In this document: positions 34,913-42,944 of the stretch, piece after piece
Numbering within the stretch: position 1 is the first letter of the stretch
Layout of the letters: each line of letters begins with the position of its first letter
From: Anaerolineaceae bacterium
GTDB lineage: Bacteria > Chloroflexota > Anaerolineae > Aggregatilineales > Phototrophicaceae
Direction of reading: 5' to 3'
Assembly: GCA_007693385.1 (NCBI GenBank)
Contig: REDR01000032.1
Span: forward strand, 1-59,757
Length of the DNA stretch: 59,757 bases
Notes under the pieces: model-generated
What the model was told of the DNA's origin: nothing
The model's input: the letters and a program-made list of their open reading frames with translations, nothing else
The model's database searches: none
Position numbers and translations under genes: made by a program

Positions 34913-35926
34913 CTACCCCAGCATTTCGACCATCTTCTTGCCGGTATACAGCCCGCTTAGATAAGCGCCTTCGACACGCGGCCCGCCGAACGCATCCCCG
35001 GCCAACAGAAGCGGCGCTTCTGCCTGTGCGTGCATGTAGCGGTCAGGGTATGTGACCAGTGGCCGCGAATAACGCCAGCGCTTCAGTTGGCGCTCTTTGA
35101 TCTCGGTATCGTCAGTGATGAATATTTGTAGCTCGGTCTGTAGCGAATTCAGAATGCGCTCGTCGGGTGCTGTCCACATCTGGCGGCTGAACTGCTCACC
35201 CGCCTGCAAGGTGATGAGCGTCGCGTCCTTGCTGATGCCCTTCTGCTGGTTATCGCCCACCCAGATCACGTTGGCATTGCGGCGCTGGATCGCGCCGGGG
35301 GAGGGTAGCGTGGCGCGTCCTTCCACCCAGAACAGCCCGCACAGACATTCGGCGTAGGTGATGCGTGCCAGTTGCTCGAAATCTTTGTCGCTCAACGCTG
35401 TGGCGCCCGCGTCCAATATCGCCATGGATTGCGGCACCGGCGCGGTGATAATCAGCGCGTTACTGGTGTAGATGTCGCCTTCTGAATCCTGAAAAATCCA
35501 GCCCTTTTCGTCGCAGGTGGCGGTGACGATGCGCGTATTGACGCGGACATCCTGCAACGGCTCGGCGATGCGTTTCGCCAGCGCGTTCATGCCGCCGCGT
35601 GTCGCATAGCGCGGGTTGCCTTCGGCGGGTTCGGCTAGCAGACTGCCGTCGCTGAAGCCCTTCGACCACTCAAACACCAGACCAGAACGTACCCAGTTAT
35701 CGACTTTTTCCTGAAATTCGGCTTCGCGCACGGTGAAGAACTGTGCGCCATGATCGGCGACGCCCGGCCCGACGCGCCGTGTCGCTAGCCGTCCGCCGAC
35801 GCTACGCCCCTTGTCGATGACTGTTACGCGCTTTCCGGCAGATTCTAGTTCGTTGGCCGCCGTCAATCCGGCAATACCGGCTCCGATGATAATGACTTCG
35901 GCGGTTAAATTTTCTCTATCGCTCAT
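34913..35926 (-). CDS. FAD-dependent (renalase-like) amine oxidase family protein
   Basis: 337 residues. Rossmann FAD motif GAGIAGL (16-22), then GRSVGGRLATRR, the family's second FAD motif, and the C-terminal LLLAGDAFGGPRVEGAYLSG. The shape matches renalase-like NAD(P)/FAD-dependent oxidoreductases in bacteria. The substrate is unknown. Convergent with the MarR gene. Confidence 0.88.
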   Translation of the reverse strand: MSDRENLTAEVIIIGAGIAGLTAANELESAGKRVTVIDKGRSVGGRLATRRVGPGVADHGAQFFTVREAEFQEKVDNWVRSGLVFEWSKGFSDGSLLAEPAEGNPRYATRGGMNALAKRIAEPLQDVRVNTRIVTATCDEKGWIFQDSEGDIYTSNALIITAPVPQSMAILDAGATALSDKDFEQLARITYAECLCGLFWVEGRATLPSPGAIQRRNANVIWVGDNQQKGISKDATLITLQAGEQFSRQMWTAPDERILNSLQTELQIFITDDTEIKERQLKRWRYSRPLVTYPDRYMHAQAEAPLLLAGDAFGGPRVEGAYLSGLYTGKKMVEMLG

Positions 35927-36088
35927 CTTCTGTCCTCTGCTACTGATGTCTGGATGAATCCCAATGTTTCAGCGCTTGCTCGTCTATTCGTGGCTGTCGC
36001 CTGTTTTGCGGTCAGCACGTCCGCGTTCCGCCGTGATATGTGCGGCGGTTCGCTTATTCTCGCACAAAAATCGTCAGAATCCAAAATA

Positions 36089-36119
36089 TTGGCGTGTAGT
36101 CCAGTGACCTTAATATACT
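36089..36119 (+). promoter_or_regulatory. Candidate ssrA promoter
   Basis: -35 TTGGCG (36089-36094), a 19-bp spacer and -10 TATACT (36114-36119). A second -10-like TAAAAT lies at 36142-36147, 12 bases before the mature RNA. The region 35927-36159 has no other feature. Confidence 0.35.
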
Positions 36120-36159
36120 ATACAATCGGTCGAACTTCTGCTAAAATATGTCATATAAA

Positions 36160-36549
36160 GGGAGTGACATGGGTTCGACATGCAGGGCTGATGTCACACT
36201 GCAAGTCGCGGCGCCTGTCCGCGTTAACAATGGGCTAGCACAAGATAAGTGCCAACAACAATACTCCGGCTTATGCCTACGCCGCGTAAAAGCGGTTAAG
36301 CTAAGTCGCTAGCCCAGAAGAGGCTAGCCGTCCGCTCCAGCCGTCGTTACTCGGGTGGTTAAACGGGCGTCATAAAAGGTAACGTGCGACCTCGCTTACG
36401 CCGATAAGGTGGGGCCAAGACTTTCTCGGCTAGCGTCCGGCGTACCGCGTCAGTTGGGGCTACCGGATAGCGAAATTGAACAATTGACTAAGCTTGTAGA
36501 CGTGTGTCGTCGATCTGTGTGGACCCCGGTTCGATTCCGGGCACTTCCA
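36160..36549 (+). ncRNA. ssrA: Transfer-messenger RNA (tmRNA)
   Basis: 390 nt. It rescues stalled ribosomes by trans-translation. The tRNA-like ends pair (GGGAGTG with CACTTCC) and the 5' end has the tmRNA hallmark GGGTTCGAC. The 3' end carries the T arm CCCCGGTTCGATTCCGGG. The tag frame starts at GCC 36251 and reads ANNNTPAYAYAA before TAA (36287-36289). CCA is not encoded. A one-piece, not permuted, gene. Confidence 0.97.
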
Positions 36550-36559
36550 CAAATCTCAC

Positions 36560-36588
36560 AGACCTTGCCTTGTGCGAGGTCTTTTTTT
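36560..36588 (+). terminator. Terminator after ssrA
   Basis: Stem AGACCTTGC / GCGAGGTCT with loop CTTGT, followed by TTTTTT. Confidence 0.85.
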
Positions 36589-36606
36589 GTGCGACCATAC
36601 CGCATT

Positions 36607-37434
36607 ATGATGAGACACTTGATGATATTCCCACTGTTGATGATGATGGCGTTGGCCGCCTGCGATAATGTCGCCACCGGCCAGCAGACGCTGGTCGCGT
36701 TTGAAGAAGGCATGGAGACGCGCCGCGCTAACTTGAACGCCACCGGCACCGCCGAGATCGAAAGCGTCCTGCTGACGCTGGACGTATCGCAGACGCGGCT
36801 CGCCCGTGCTCGTTCACAGGGCGGCTTGCTAGCGGCCACGCTCAGCGAACGCGGCATCGAAAATCAGGTGATCGCCACCGCCACGCCGGTTGAATTTCGC
36901 GTTGAGGCGGCGGACCCGTTCGGCGACCTTATGCGCCAGCGTGAGGCGACGCAATCCGCCCCCCTAGCCGCGCCACCGGCCACGCCTGACCCCGCCGCCG
37001 CGCCGACGGATGTACAGGTGACGCCATTCGCTACCGAGACGCTAGAACCGGCCAGCCAACCAACGCCGCCGCCCACCACACCGCCGAGCTTCCCCGACAA
37101 TCTGCGTGATGTGGTGCTGGCTTCGTCGCTGGCCGATAACGACTGCGCCGCGCAAACCGTGACCGCCTTCGACACTACCGCGCCGCGCCTGTACGTGGTC
37201 GCCCGCGCCTTCGACATCACGCCGGGCACGCGCATCTCGTCTGTGTGGCTACGCGGCGATGAAGTGCTAGCCAGCTTCGATTTCACGCCGGATTTCACCA
37301 TCGACAATGCTTGCATCTGGTTCTTCGCCGATCCATCCGACTTCGACTTCACGCCCGGCGATTACACCGTGCAACTGCAAATAGACGGTGAATTAGCCGC
37401 GCCGCCCGTCGATTTCCCGATTCAAGCGCCGTAA
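36607..37434 (+). CDS. Lipoprotein of unknown function
   Basis: 275 residues from the ATG at 36607 (MMRHLMIF), where the reading frame leaves the tmRNA. The signal peptide ends in the lipobox LAAC. A helical stretch with two RxNLNATGTAEIES-like segments, a Pro/Thr/Ala-rich linker (about 118-165) and a beta-rich C-terminal domain (about 170-275) follow. That last part, with ISSVWLRGDEVLASFDFTPD, suggests an Ig-like fold. Function unknown. Confidence 0.8.
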   Translation: MMRHLMIFPLLMMMALAACDNVATGQQTLVAFEEGMETRRANLNATGTAEIESVLLTLDVSQTRLARARSQGGLLAATLSERGIENQVIATATPVEFRVEAADPFGDLMRQREATQSAPLAAPPATPDPAAAPTDVQVTPFATETLEPASQPTPPPTTPPSFPDNLRDVVLASSLADNDCAAQTVTAFDTTAPRLYVVARAFDITPGTRISSVWLRGDEVLASFDFTPDFTIDNACIWFFADPSDFDFTPGDYTVQLQIDGELAAPPVDFPIQAP

Positions 37435-37470
37435 TGGGCGCATCTTGTAACGATGCAGGCAGGGCAAAAG

Positions 37471-37534
37471 CGAAAAGATTCTGATCTTTTCATTTTCAAT
37501 CAGCCAATAAGCGCTATTCTGAAGTTTTTTGGCG
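37471..37534 (-). repeat. A/T-rich dispersed repeat, copy 2 (inverted)
   Basis: Reverse complement of the stretch at 8172-8235 at about 53 of 64 positions. It contains a perfect hairpin GAAAAGAT-TCTG-ATCTTTTC at 37472-37491. It overlaps an alternative TTG start of the ABC transporter frame. Confidence 0.7.
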
Positions 37535-37603
37535 ACCTCTACGAATCAGAGACCCTTTTTCAAAAAAGGTAGTAAAAGAAATCTAGCAGAAAGCAAAACC
37601 AGC

Positions 37604-39511
37604 ATGATAGGTAACGGTAATTGGTGGCGTTATATCCACGCCGACCCCAACAGCAAAAAACCGCAGGTGACGTGGCCGCTAATCCGCCGCGTGATGGGCT
37701 ATGCGCGGCCATACCGCCGCCAGATCATCGGCCTGCTGGTGTTGATCTTGCTGACCACCGGACTCGGCTTGATTACGCCGTTGATCTTCCGCGACTTGAT
37801 CGACACCACGCTACCGCAAGGCGACACCACCCGCTTGAACTGGCTGGCGCTGGGGCTGGTGGCGATCCCGATTATGACCGGCGCTCTGCGCGTGGTACAG
37901 CGCCGCCTCAACGCGGCGGTGGGCGAAGGCGTCATCTACGATTTGCGCGTGGCGCTGTACGATCATCTGCAAAAATTATCTCTGCGCTTCTTCACCAACA
38001 CGCGCACCGGCGAGCTAGTCAGCCGCCTGAATAACGACGTGATCGACGCGCAACGCGCTATCAGCAACACGATTGTCGAGATCGTCACCAACATCATCAC
38101 CGTCGCCGCGACGCTGGCCGTCATGCTGGCGTTGGAATGGCGCTTGACGATATTGGGCATTCTGGTTCTGCCGTTCTTCATCGTGCTGGCGCGACGGGTG
38201 GGCGCTGTCCTGCGCGAGATCGCCCGCGATCAGATGCGCTATAACGCGCAGATGAACGCCATGATGAACGAGACGCTCAACATTAGCGGTAGCCTGCTGG
38301 TGAAGCTGTTCGGGCGGCGACGCTTAGAGGTCAGCCGCTTCGATGATCGCTCCGCGAAGGTGCGCGACATCGGCGTTCAACGGGCGGTGATCGGCGCTCA
38401 ATTTCTGGTGATCGTCGGCCTGATCGCCGCCGTCGGTACCGCGCTGGTCTACTGGGTGGGCGGCCATCTGGTACTCAGTGGCGAATTCACTATCGGGACG
38501 ATTGTCGCCTTCGGCACGTATCTGACGCAACTTTACGGCCCGTTGCAGGCGTTGACCAATGCGCCGGTGGAATTCGCTACATCGGTGGTCAGCTTCGAGC
38601 GCGTGTTTGAAGTGATTGACCTGCCGCTAGAGATCGACGAGAAGCCGGACGCGCAAGCGCTGGGCGACGTGCGCGGCAAGCTGGAATTCGACGGCGTGAC
38701 GTTCGCCTACAGTGTCGATCCGGCGCTGTTGCTGAGCGACGTGGAGCGCTACGCGGAGGACGAGATCACGCTGGACGGCCAGCAGAGCGCGGGGACGGTC
38801 AAGACGCAGGCGCGAGAAACCGCGCTAGAGGATGTGTCGTTCGTCATCCAGCCCGGCCAACTGGTGGCGCTAGTCGGGCCGAGTGGCGCGGGCAAGACCA
38901 CCACGACCTACTTAATCCCGCGCCTGTACGATCCGACGCAAGGCCGCGTGTTGATCGACGACATCGACATCCGCGATGTGACGCTGGAATCGCTGGCGGA
39001 GCAGATCGGCATGGTGACGCAGGAGACGTATCTATTTCACGACACGGTGAAGAATAACATGCTGTACGCCCGCATGGACGCCACAGCAGAGCAGATCGAA
39101 GCGGCGTGTCGGGCGGCCAACATCCACGACTTCATCGCCGCTTTGCCGGAAGGCTATAACACGGTTGTCGGTGAGCGCGGGTATCGTTTGAGTGGCGGCG
39201 AGAAGCAACGGCTGGCGCTCGCCCGCGTCATCCTCAAAGACCCGCGCATTCTGGTTCTGGATGAGGCCACATCTAGCCTTGATAGCCAGTCCGAAGCGTT
39301 GATCCAGCAAGCGATGAAGGCGGTCATGGCCGGACGTACCAGCATCGTCATCGCGCATCGCCTGAGTACCATCCTCGCGGCGGATACCATTCTGGTGATG
39401 GATCGCGGGCGCATCGTGGAGCGCGGCACGCATCAGGAATTAATGGCACAGGATGGCATCTACGCCGAATTATACGAGACGCAATTCAACAGCCAGCGCG
39501 AAATATTGTAG
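37604..39511 (+). CDS. ABC transporter, fused permease and ATPase (exporter type)
   Basis: 635 residues from the ATG at 37604 (MIGNGNWW); the frame is open from a TTG at 37529, but that lies in repeat DNA. Six-helix membrane domain (about 35-330), then an ATPase domain with Walker A GPSGAGKTT, signature LSGGEKQRLALARV and Walker B ILVLDEATSS, and the H-loop IAHRLST. Between them is an unusual stretch (about 375-420) with DVERYAEDEITLDGQQ inside the nucleotide-binding domain. Works as a dimer exporting lipid, drug or peptide; the substrate cannot be told. Confidence 0.93.
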   Translation: MIGNGNWWRYIHADPNSKKPQVTWPLIRRVMGYARPYRRQIIGLLVLILLTTGLGLITPLIFRDLIDTTLPQGDTTRLNWLALGLVAIPIMTGALRVVQRRLNAAVGEGVIYDLRVALYDHLQKLSLRFFTNTRTGELVSRLNNDVIDAQRAISNTIVEIVTNIITVAATLAVMLALEWRLTILGILVLPFFIVLARRVGAVLREIARDQMRYNAQMNAMMNETLNISGSLLVKLFGRRRLEVSRFDDRSAKVRDIGVQRAVIGAQFLVIVGLIAAVGTALVYWVGGHLVLSGEFTIGTIVAFGTYLTQLYGPLQALTNAPVEFATSVVSFERVFEVIDLPLEIDEKPDAQALGDVRGKLEFDGVTFAYSVDPALLLSDVERYAEDEITLDGQQSAGTVKTQARETALEDVSFVIQPGQLVALVGPSGAGKTTTTYLIPRLYDPTQGRVLIDDIDIRDVTLESLAEQIGMVTQETYLFHDTVKNNMLYARMDATAEQIEAACRAANIHDFIAALPEGYNTVVGERGYRLSGGEKQRLALARVILKDPRILVLDEATSSLDSQSEALIQQAMKAVMAGRTSIVIAHRLSTILAADTILVMDRGRIVERGTHQELMAQDGIYAELYETQFNSQREIL

Positions 39512-39516
39512 CAGTC

Positions 39517-39695
39517 GGCGGGATTCAATTGTGTGGCCTCTTGCCCTCATCCCCTGCCCCCTTCTCCCAAACGCTACGCTGGGAGAAGGGGAGAAAACCA
39601 TGCTTTGAAGTCCCTCTCCCAGCCGCACAGCGGCGCTTGAGAGAGGGATTTAGGGTGAGGGCAACGGCGACGCGGGCGGGATTCAATTGTGTGGC
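39517..39695. mobile_element. MITE-like palindromic element flanked by a 21-bp direct repeat
   Basis: The direct repeat GGCGGGATTCAATTGTGTGG plus C is present at 39517-39537 and again at 39675-39695. Between them lie terminal inverted repeats TTGCCCTCA and TGAGGGCAA and two inner hairpins, CCCCTTCTCCCA/TGGGAGAAGGGG and AGTCCCTCTCCCA with TGAGAGAGGGATTT. The layout is that of a short non-autonomous insertion with a duplicated target. No protein is encoded. Confidence 0.75.
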
Positions 39696-39831
39696 GGCAT
39701 CTGGTACAATAATCGCAATCTGATAGATGGATTGGTTGACCGGCCTTATGTCTTATTTTAAGCGCATCCGCGACGCGGTATTGAACGCCCTCAGCATACA
39801 AGCATCCCAGCCAGAACCGGAGATTGACCCT

Positions 39832-40422
39832 ATGGTGAAACGTGCTTTAATCGTCGGATTGGGGAATCCGGGCAAGAAATACGAGAATACACGCCACAAT
39901 TTCGGCTTCTGGGTGGTGGACGAACTCGCCCGTCGCTGGGGCGCGGAATCCGCCAAGAAGGAGCGCAAGGCGATCATCGCCGACGCCACCATCCGCGAAC
40001 GGCGCGTCTTGCTCGCCAAGCCGCAAACCTTCATGAATTTGAGTGGGGAGGCGGTGCGGGCGCTGATGGATTTCTATAAGATCGACGTGCAAGACCTGAT
40101 CGTGATTCACGATGATCTGGATACGCCATTGGGCGCGTTGCGCCTGCGTAAGACCGGCGGCGCGGGCGGTCAAAATGGCGTGCGCAACATCATCCAGCAC
40201 ACCGGCACACAGGACTTTCATCGCGTGCGCTGTGGTATCGACAGGCCGCCGGGACGGATGCAACCATCGGCTTACGTATTGCAACCGTTTCACGGCGACG
40301 ACATCATCACCGCCCGCAACATCGTAGACCGCGCCGCCGACGCGGTGGAGACGTGGCTGACCGACGGCATCGACATCGCCATGAACCGTTACAACGGCAC
40401 ATTAGACGAAATCCCCCGCTAG
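39832..40422 (+). CDS. pth: Peptidyl-tRNA hydrolase
   Basis: 196 residues from the ATG at 39832 (MVKRALIVGLGNPG), which has GGAG nine bases upstream. An upstream ATG at 39727 would add 35 residues that the family lacks. Pth releases peptides from peptidyl-tRNA dropped by ribosomes. The catalytic His is in NTRHNFGF, with VIHDDLDTPLG and GGAGGQNGVRNII also present. The upstream region holds a MITE-like insertion. Confidence 0.95.
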   Translation: MVKRALIVGLGNPGKKYENTRHNFGFWVVDELARRWGAESAKKERKAIIADATIRERRVLLAKPQTFMNLSGEAVRALMDFYKIDVQDLIVIHDDLDTPLGALRLRKTGGAGGQNGVRNIIQHTGTQDFHRVRCGIDRPPGRMQPSAYVLQPFHGDDIITARNIVDRAADAVETWLTDGIDIAMNRYNGTLDEIPR

Positions 40423-40438
40423 CAGAGAGCGCCCGCCC

Positions 40439-40843
40439 ATGCCCGACGATGACCGCACGGAAAAAATGCTGGTGATGGCCGTCGATGACGACTGGCTGAA
40501 CCGTGAGCTACTGGAAGGTCTGCTGACTGTCGGCGGCTGGCGTCCGTTGCTGGTGGCCGCCAGCGTTGAGGCGGAGGCGATAGCCGTCCGCGATCAGCCC
40601 GCCGTCATCCTGCTCGATGTGCGGATGCCGGAGCTAGACGGCTACGCGCTGTGCGCCGCGTTGCGGGCGAATCCGGCGACGCGGGCGACGCCAATCATCC
40701 TGATGAGCGCGGGCGCGGTCACGGCGGAGAGCCGCCAACAGGCGCAAGTCGTCGGCGCACAGGCCATCATTGAACGGCCATCAGACGCCGACACGCTGAC
40801 CGCGTGCATCCGTCAGGCAATCAATCCGCATGAGGTGACATGA
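40439..40843 (+). CDS. Stand-alone response regulator receiver protein
   Basis: 134 residues, one receiver domain. The acidic pair is in AVDDDW, the phospho-acceptor Asp60 in LLDVRMPELDGY, and the Ser in LMSAGAV. The usual conserved Lys before Pro is Arg (IIERPSD), so signalling may be altered. No histidine kinase is nearby. Overlaps the next gene by 4 bases. Confidence 0.88.
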   Translation: MPDDDRTEKMLVMAVDDDWLNRELLEGLLTVGGWRPLLVAASVEAEAIAVRDQPAVILLDVRMPELDGYALCAALRANPATRATPIILMSAGAVTAESRQQAQVVGAQAIIERPSDADTLTACIRQAINPHEVT

Positions 40844-41556
40844 TGCTGGGCAGAAGTTCGAGTATGTCATCGCGCCCGCGCCCATCCGGGGGCGGCACGC
40901 CGTCATGGTTGGTGTTCCTGCTGGGGATGGCGCTGGTCTTCGGCGCGTATTACCTGTATCAAGGTCTGCGTGATTACGCGGCGGCCACCGGCATTAGCGG
41001 GCAAGCCACCCGCGAAGCGGCGACGCAGGCCGCCATTCTGGAGCGCCCCAGCCCCACCCGCGCCAGTGGCGCATCGACGGGCGGCAACACCCAGCGCAAT
41101 ACCGGCGACGCCTCTCAGCCGCAATCGGTGGTCGAACAGCCGGTCATCACGCTGACGCCGGTGCCGGAATGTCAGGATTTCATGATTACCGAACGCGCCA
41201 ACGTGCGCGACGCGCCCAACACATCCGCCGGTGTGGTAGACATCTACGAGCCGGGCACGACGGTCTGTGTGCTGGGCGTCGCTGATGAAAACGCCGACTG
41301 GTACTTGATCGACATGAACCCGATCAGCCGTCGTGTGGTGGCGGTGTACATCTTCAAGGATTTACTGCGTGCCCTCAACCCGACGGCGACGCCGACACGC
41401 ACCTTCACGCCCGCGCCCACCGTCACACCACTGCCAACCGAGACGCCGAGCATCACGCCATCACCGCGCCCGACCCAAACGCCCGATCCCGACGCGACGG
41501 ACACCCCGACGCCGACGCCCACCATCACGCCGACGATCAGCTATCAGAGCGCGTGA
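40840..41556 (+). CDS. Membrane-anchored SH3-like protein with Pro/Thr tail
   Basis: 238 residues. One membrane helix (about 24-43, WLVFLLGMALVFGAYYLY) anchors a Thr/Ser/Gly linker. The middle domain (about 108-180) has TERANVRDAPNTSAGVVDIYEPGTT, the pattern of a bacterial SH3 domain. A Pro/Thr-rich stalk (TPTRTFTPAPTVTP) ends the protein. It probably sits outside the membrane and binds envelope polymers. Overlaps the receiver gene. Confidence 0.82.
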   Translation: MMLGRSSSMSSRPRPSGGGTPSWLVFLLGMALVFGAYYLYQGLRDYAAATGISGQATREAATQAAILERPSPTRASGASTGGNTQRNTGDASQPQSVVEQPVITLTPVPECQDFMITERANVRDAPNTSAGVVDIYEPGTTVCVLGVADENADWYLIDMNPISRRVVAVYIFKDLLRALNPTATPTRTFTPAPTVTPLPTETPSITPSPRPTQTPDPDATDTPTPTPTITPTISYQSA

Positions 41557-41564
41557 CGCGGCGC

Positions 41565-42065
41565 TTAACCGCCGGTGATTTCGTCCAGCAGGGCGCGGCA
41601 TCCGCGTTCGACCAGATCATACACCTCATCGAAGCGGCCATCGTAGTACGGATCAGGCACTTCGATCTCGCGCACCGTGCCCGCCTCATGCGCGTAATGC
41701 AGGAACATAGCGACTTGCGCCCCGTCGTCCAGCGTGTAGTGGGTGCGCCCGCGTTCGGTCTGGATGTCGGCCATCCGCAGGATGTTGGCGAAATTGCTGT
41801 TGTCCATCGCCAGCACATAATCGAACGTTTGCAAATCGGCGGCGCGAAATTGACGCGCACGGCCATCATAATCAACATCATGCTTCTTCAGCACGTTCAG
41901 CGTGCCACGATGGGCGCGTTCGCCGGTATGATAGCCCGCCGTACCTGCCGAATCGACGCGGATTTTATCCGCTAAACCGGCCTGTTTGACCATGTGGGCG
42001 AACAGGCCATCGGCCATCGGTGAACGGCAAATATTACCCAGACATACGAATAAAACGCTGGTCAT
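41565..42065 (-). CDS. Low-molecular-weight protein-tyrosine phosphatase
   Basis: 166 residues. The P-loop is CLGNICRS with nucleophile Cys8 and Arg14, and the acid motif is PDPYYDG. Full length for the family. It overlaps the bactofilin gene by 4 bases (ATGA), so translation is coupled. In many bacteria such enzymes act on tyrosine kinases of polysaccharide export, or on arsenate; here the partner suggests an envelope or cytoskeletal link, which is inference. Confidence 0.92.
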   Translation of the reverse strand: MTSVLFVCLGNICRSPMADGLFAHMVKQAGLADKIRVDSAGTAGYHTGERAHRGTLNVLKKHDVDYDGRARQFRAADLQTFDYVLAMDNSNFANILRMADIQTERGRTHYTLDDGAQVAMFLHYAHEAGTVREIEVPDPYYDGRFDEVYDLVERGCRALLDEITGG

Positions 42066-42739
42066 TCGTCTTTTTCCTTTTTCTCGTCCTGCTCATCTTC
42101 ATCTTCGTTTTGATCTGCTTGATCGGCTGTGGCTGTCGCGGTTTCCTCCGCCGTCGTGCTGATGCTATCTTCCGGCCTGTCGTCGTCCGCATCCGCATCC
42201 GTAGGGGGGGCGGCGTCTTCTGGTGCGGATTCTGGCGGCGCATCGTCGGTGCTGACCGGCGCGGGTGTGATCGCTACCGGCGGGGCGGCGGGCGCTGGCT
42301 CTGTCGTCCGCATGGAGATTTTACCGTCGATGAACGCGCCTTCCTCCGTCGTCAACGTGGTGGCGGTGATGTCGCCCCAGACGCGGCCAGAACGTAGTAA
42401 TTGCACCTTGTTGCCGGTGACATTGCCGCGCACCGCCCCCGCGATGGAGATATTTTGCCCGTCGATGTCGGCGTAGATGTTGGCCGTCTCCCCGACCAGC
42501 ACATTGCCGGAGATTTCCAGCGTGCCGGTGAACGTGCCATCCAGCCGCAGGTTGCCGTCGCTTTTCAGCTTGCCTTCTAATATCGAGCTAGGCCCTAACA
42601 CCGTCTCGAAGCCTAGCGGTTGCTGGGTGATTGCCGTCGGGCGCGGTGAGATATGCACCGGCGGCGGATTGGGCGCTTTTTGCGCTTCTTCTTCGGCTTT
42701 GCCACGATTGCCGAACGGATTACCGAATAGTGATGTCAT
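42062..42739 (-). CDS. Bactofilin
   Basis: 225 residues from the ATG at 42739 (MTSLFGNPFGNRG); the frame extends upstream to 42820 but without family match. The polymer-forming core (about 45-145) has TVLGPSSILEGKL, LRLDGTFTGTLEISGNVLVGE and GNVTGNKVQLLRSGRVWGDI. A long acidic Pro/Ala tail (about 145-225) ends in KKEKDE. Bactofilins form membrane-bound filaments for cell shape and polar sites. Coupled to the phosphatase gene. Confidence 0.92.
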   Translation of the reverse strand: MTSLFGNPFGNRGKAEEEAQKAPNPPPVHISPRPTAITQQPLGFETVLGPSSILEGKLKSDGNLRLDGTFTGTLEISGNVLVGETANIYADIDGQNISIAGAVRGNVTGNKVQLLRSGRVWGDITATTLTTEEGAFIDGKISMRTTEPAPAAPPVAITPAPVSTDDAPPESAPEDAAPPTDADADDDRPEDSISTTAEETATATADQADQNEDEDEQDEKKEKDE

Positions 42740-42867
42740 CTCAAACTCTCTCCTGACATGATCTCTTGCGGGGTACGTCCGGCATCGGCGCGGCGCTATT
42801 CCCCCCGATTGTCCGCACACCAGCGTACACCCTTTCTGGTATTCAGAACACTGTGCGGCTAAAATGG

Positions 42868-42896
42868 TTGTGCGGCGTCAATCGCTAAACTATGTT
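42868..42896 (+). promoter_or_regulatory. Candidate promoter for dehydrogenase-like gene
   Basis: -35 TTGTGC (42868-42873), a 17-bp spacer and -10 TATGTT (42891-42896). Confidence 0.45.
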
Positions 42897-42944
42897 AATA
42901 TGATACCGCAACTGGATCAAATCATTGGATCGGGACGGTAAGCT

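Noticed and set aside
36409-36606. Coding frame extending the lipoprotein upstream into tmRNA
   Set aside because: It covers the tmRNA and its terminator; the lipoprotein signal peptide begins at 36607.
37529-37603. Upstream TTG start of the ABC transporter
   Set aside because: It lies in the dispersed repeat and lacks family similarity; the ATG at 37604 fits the family better.
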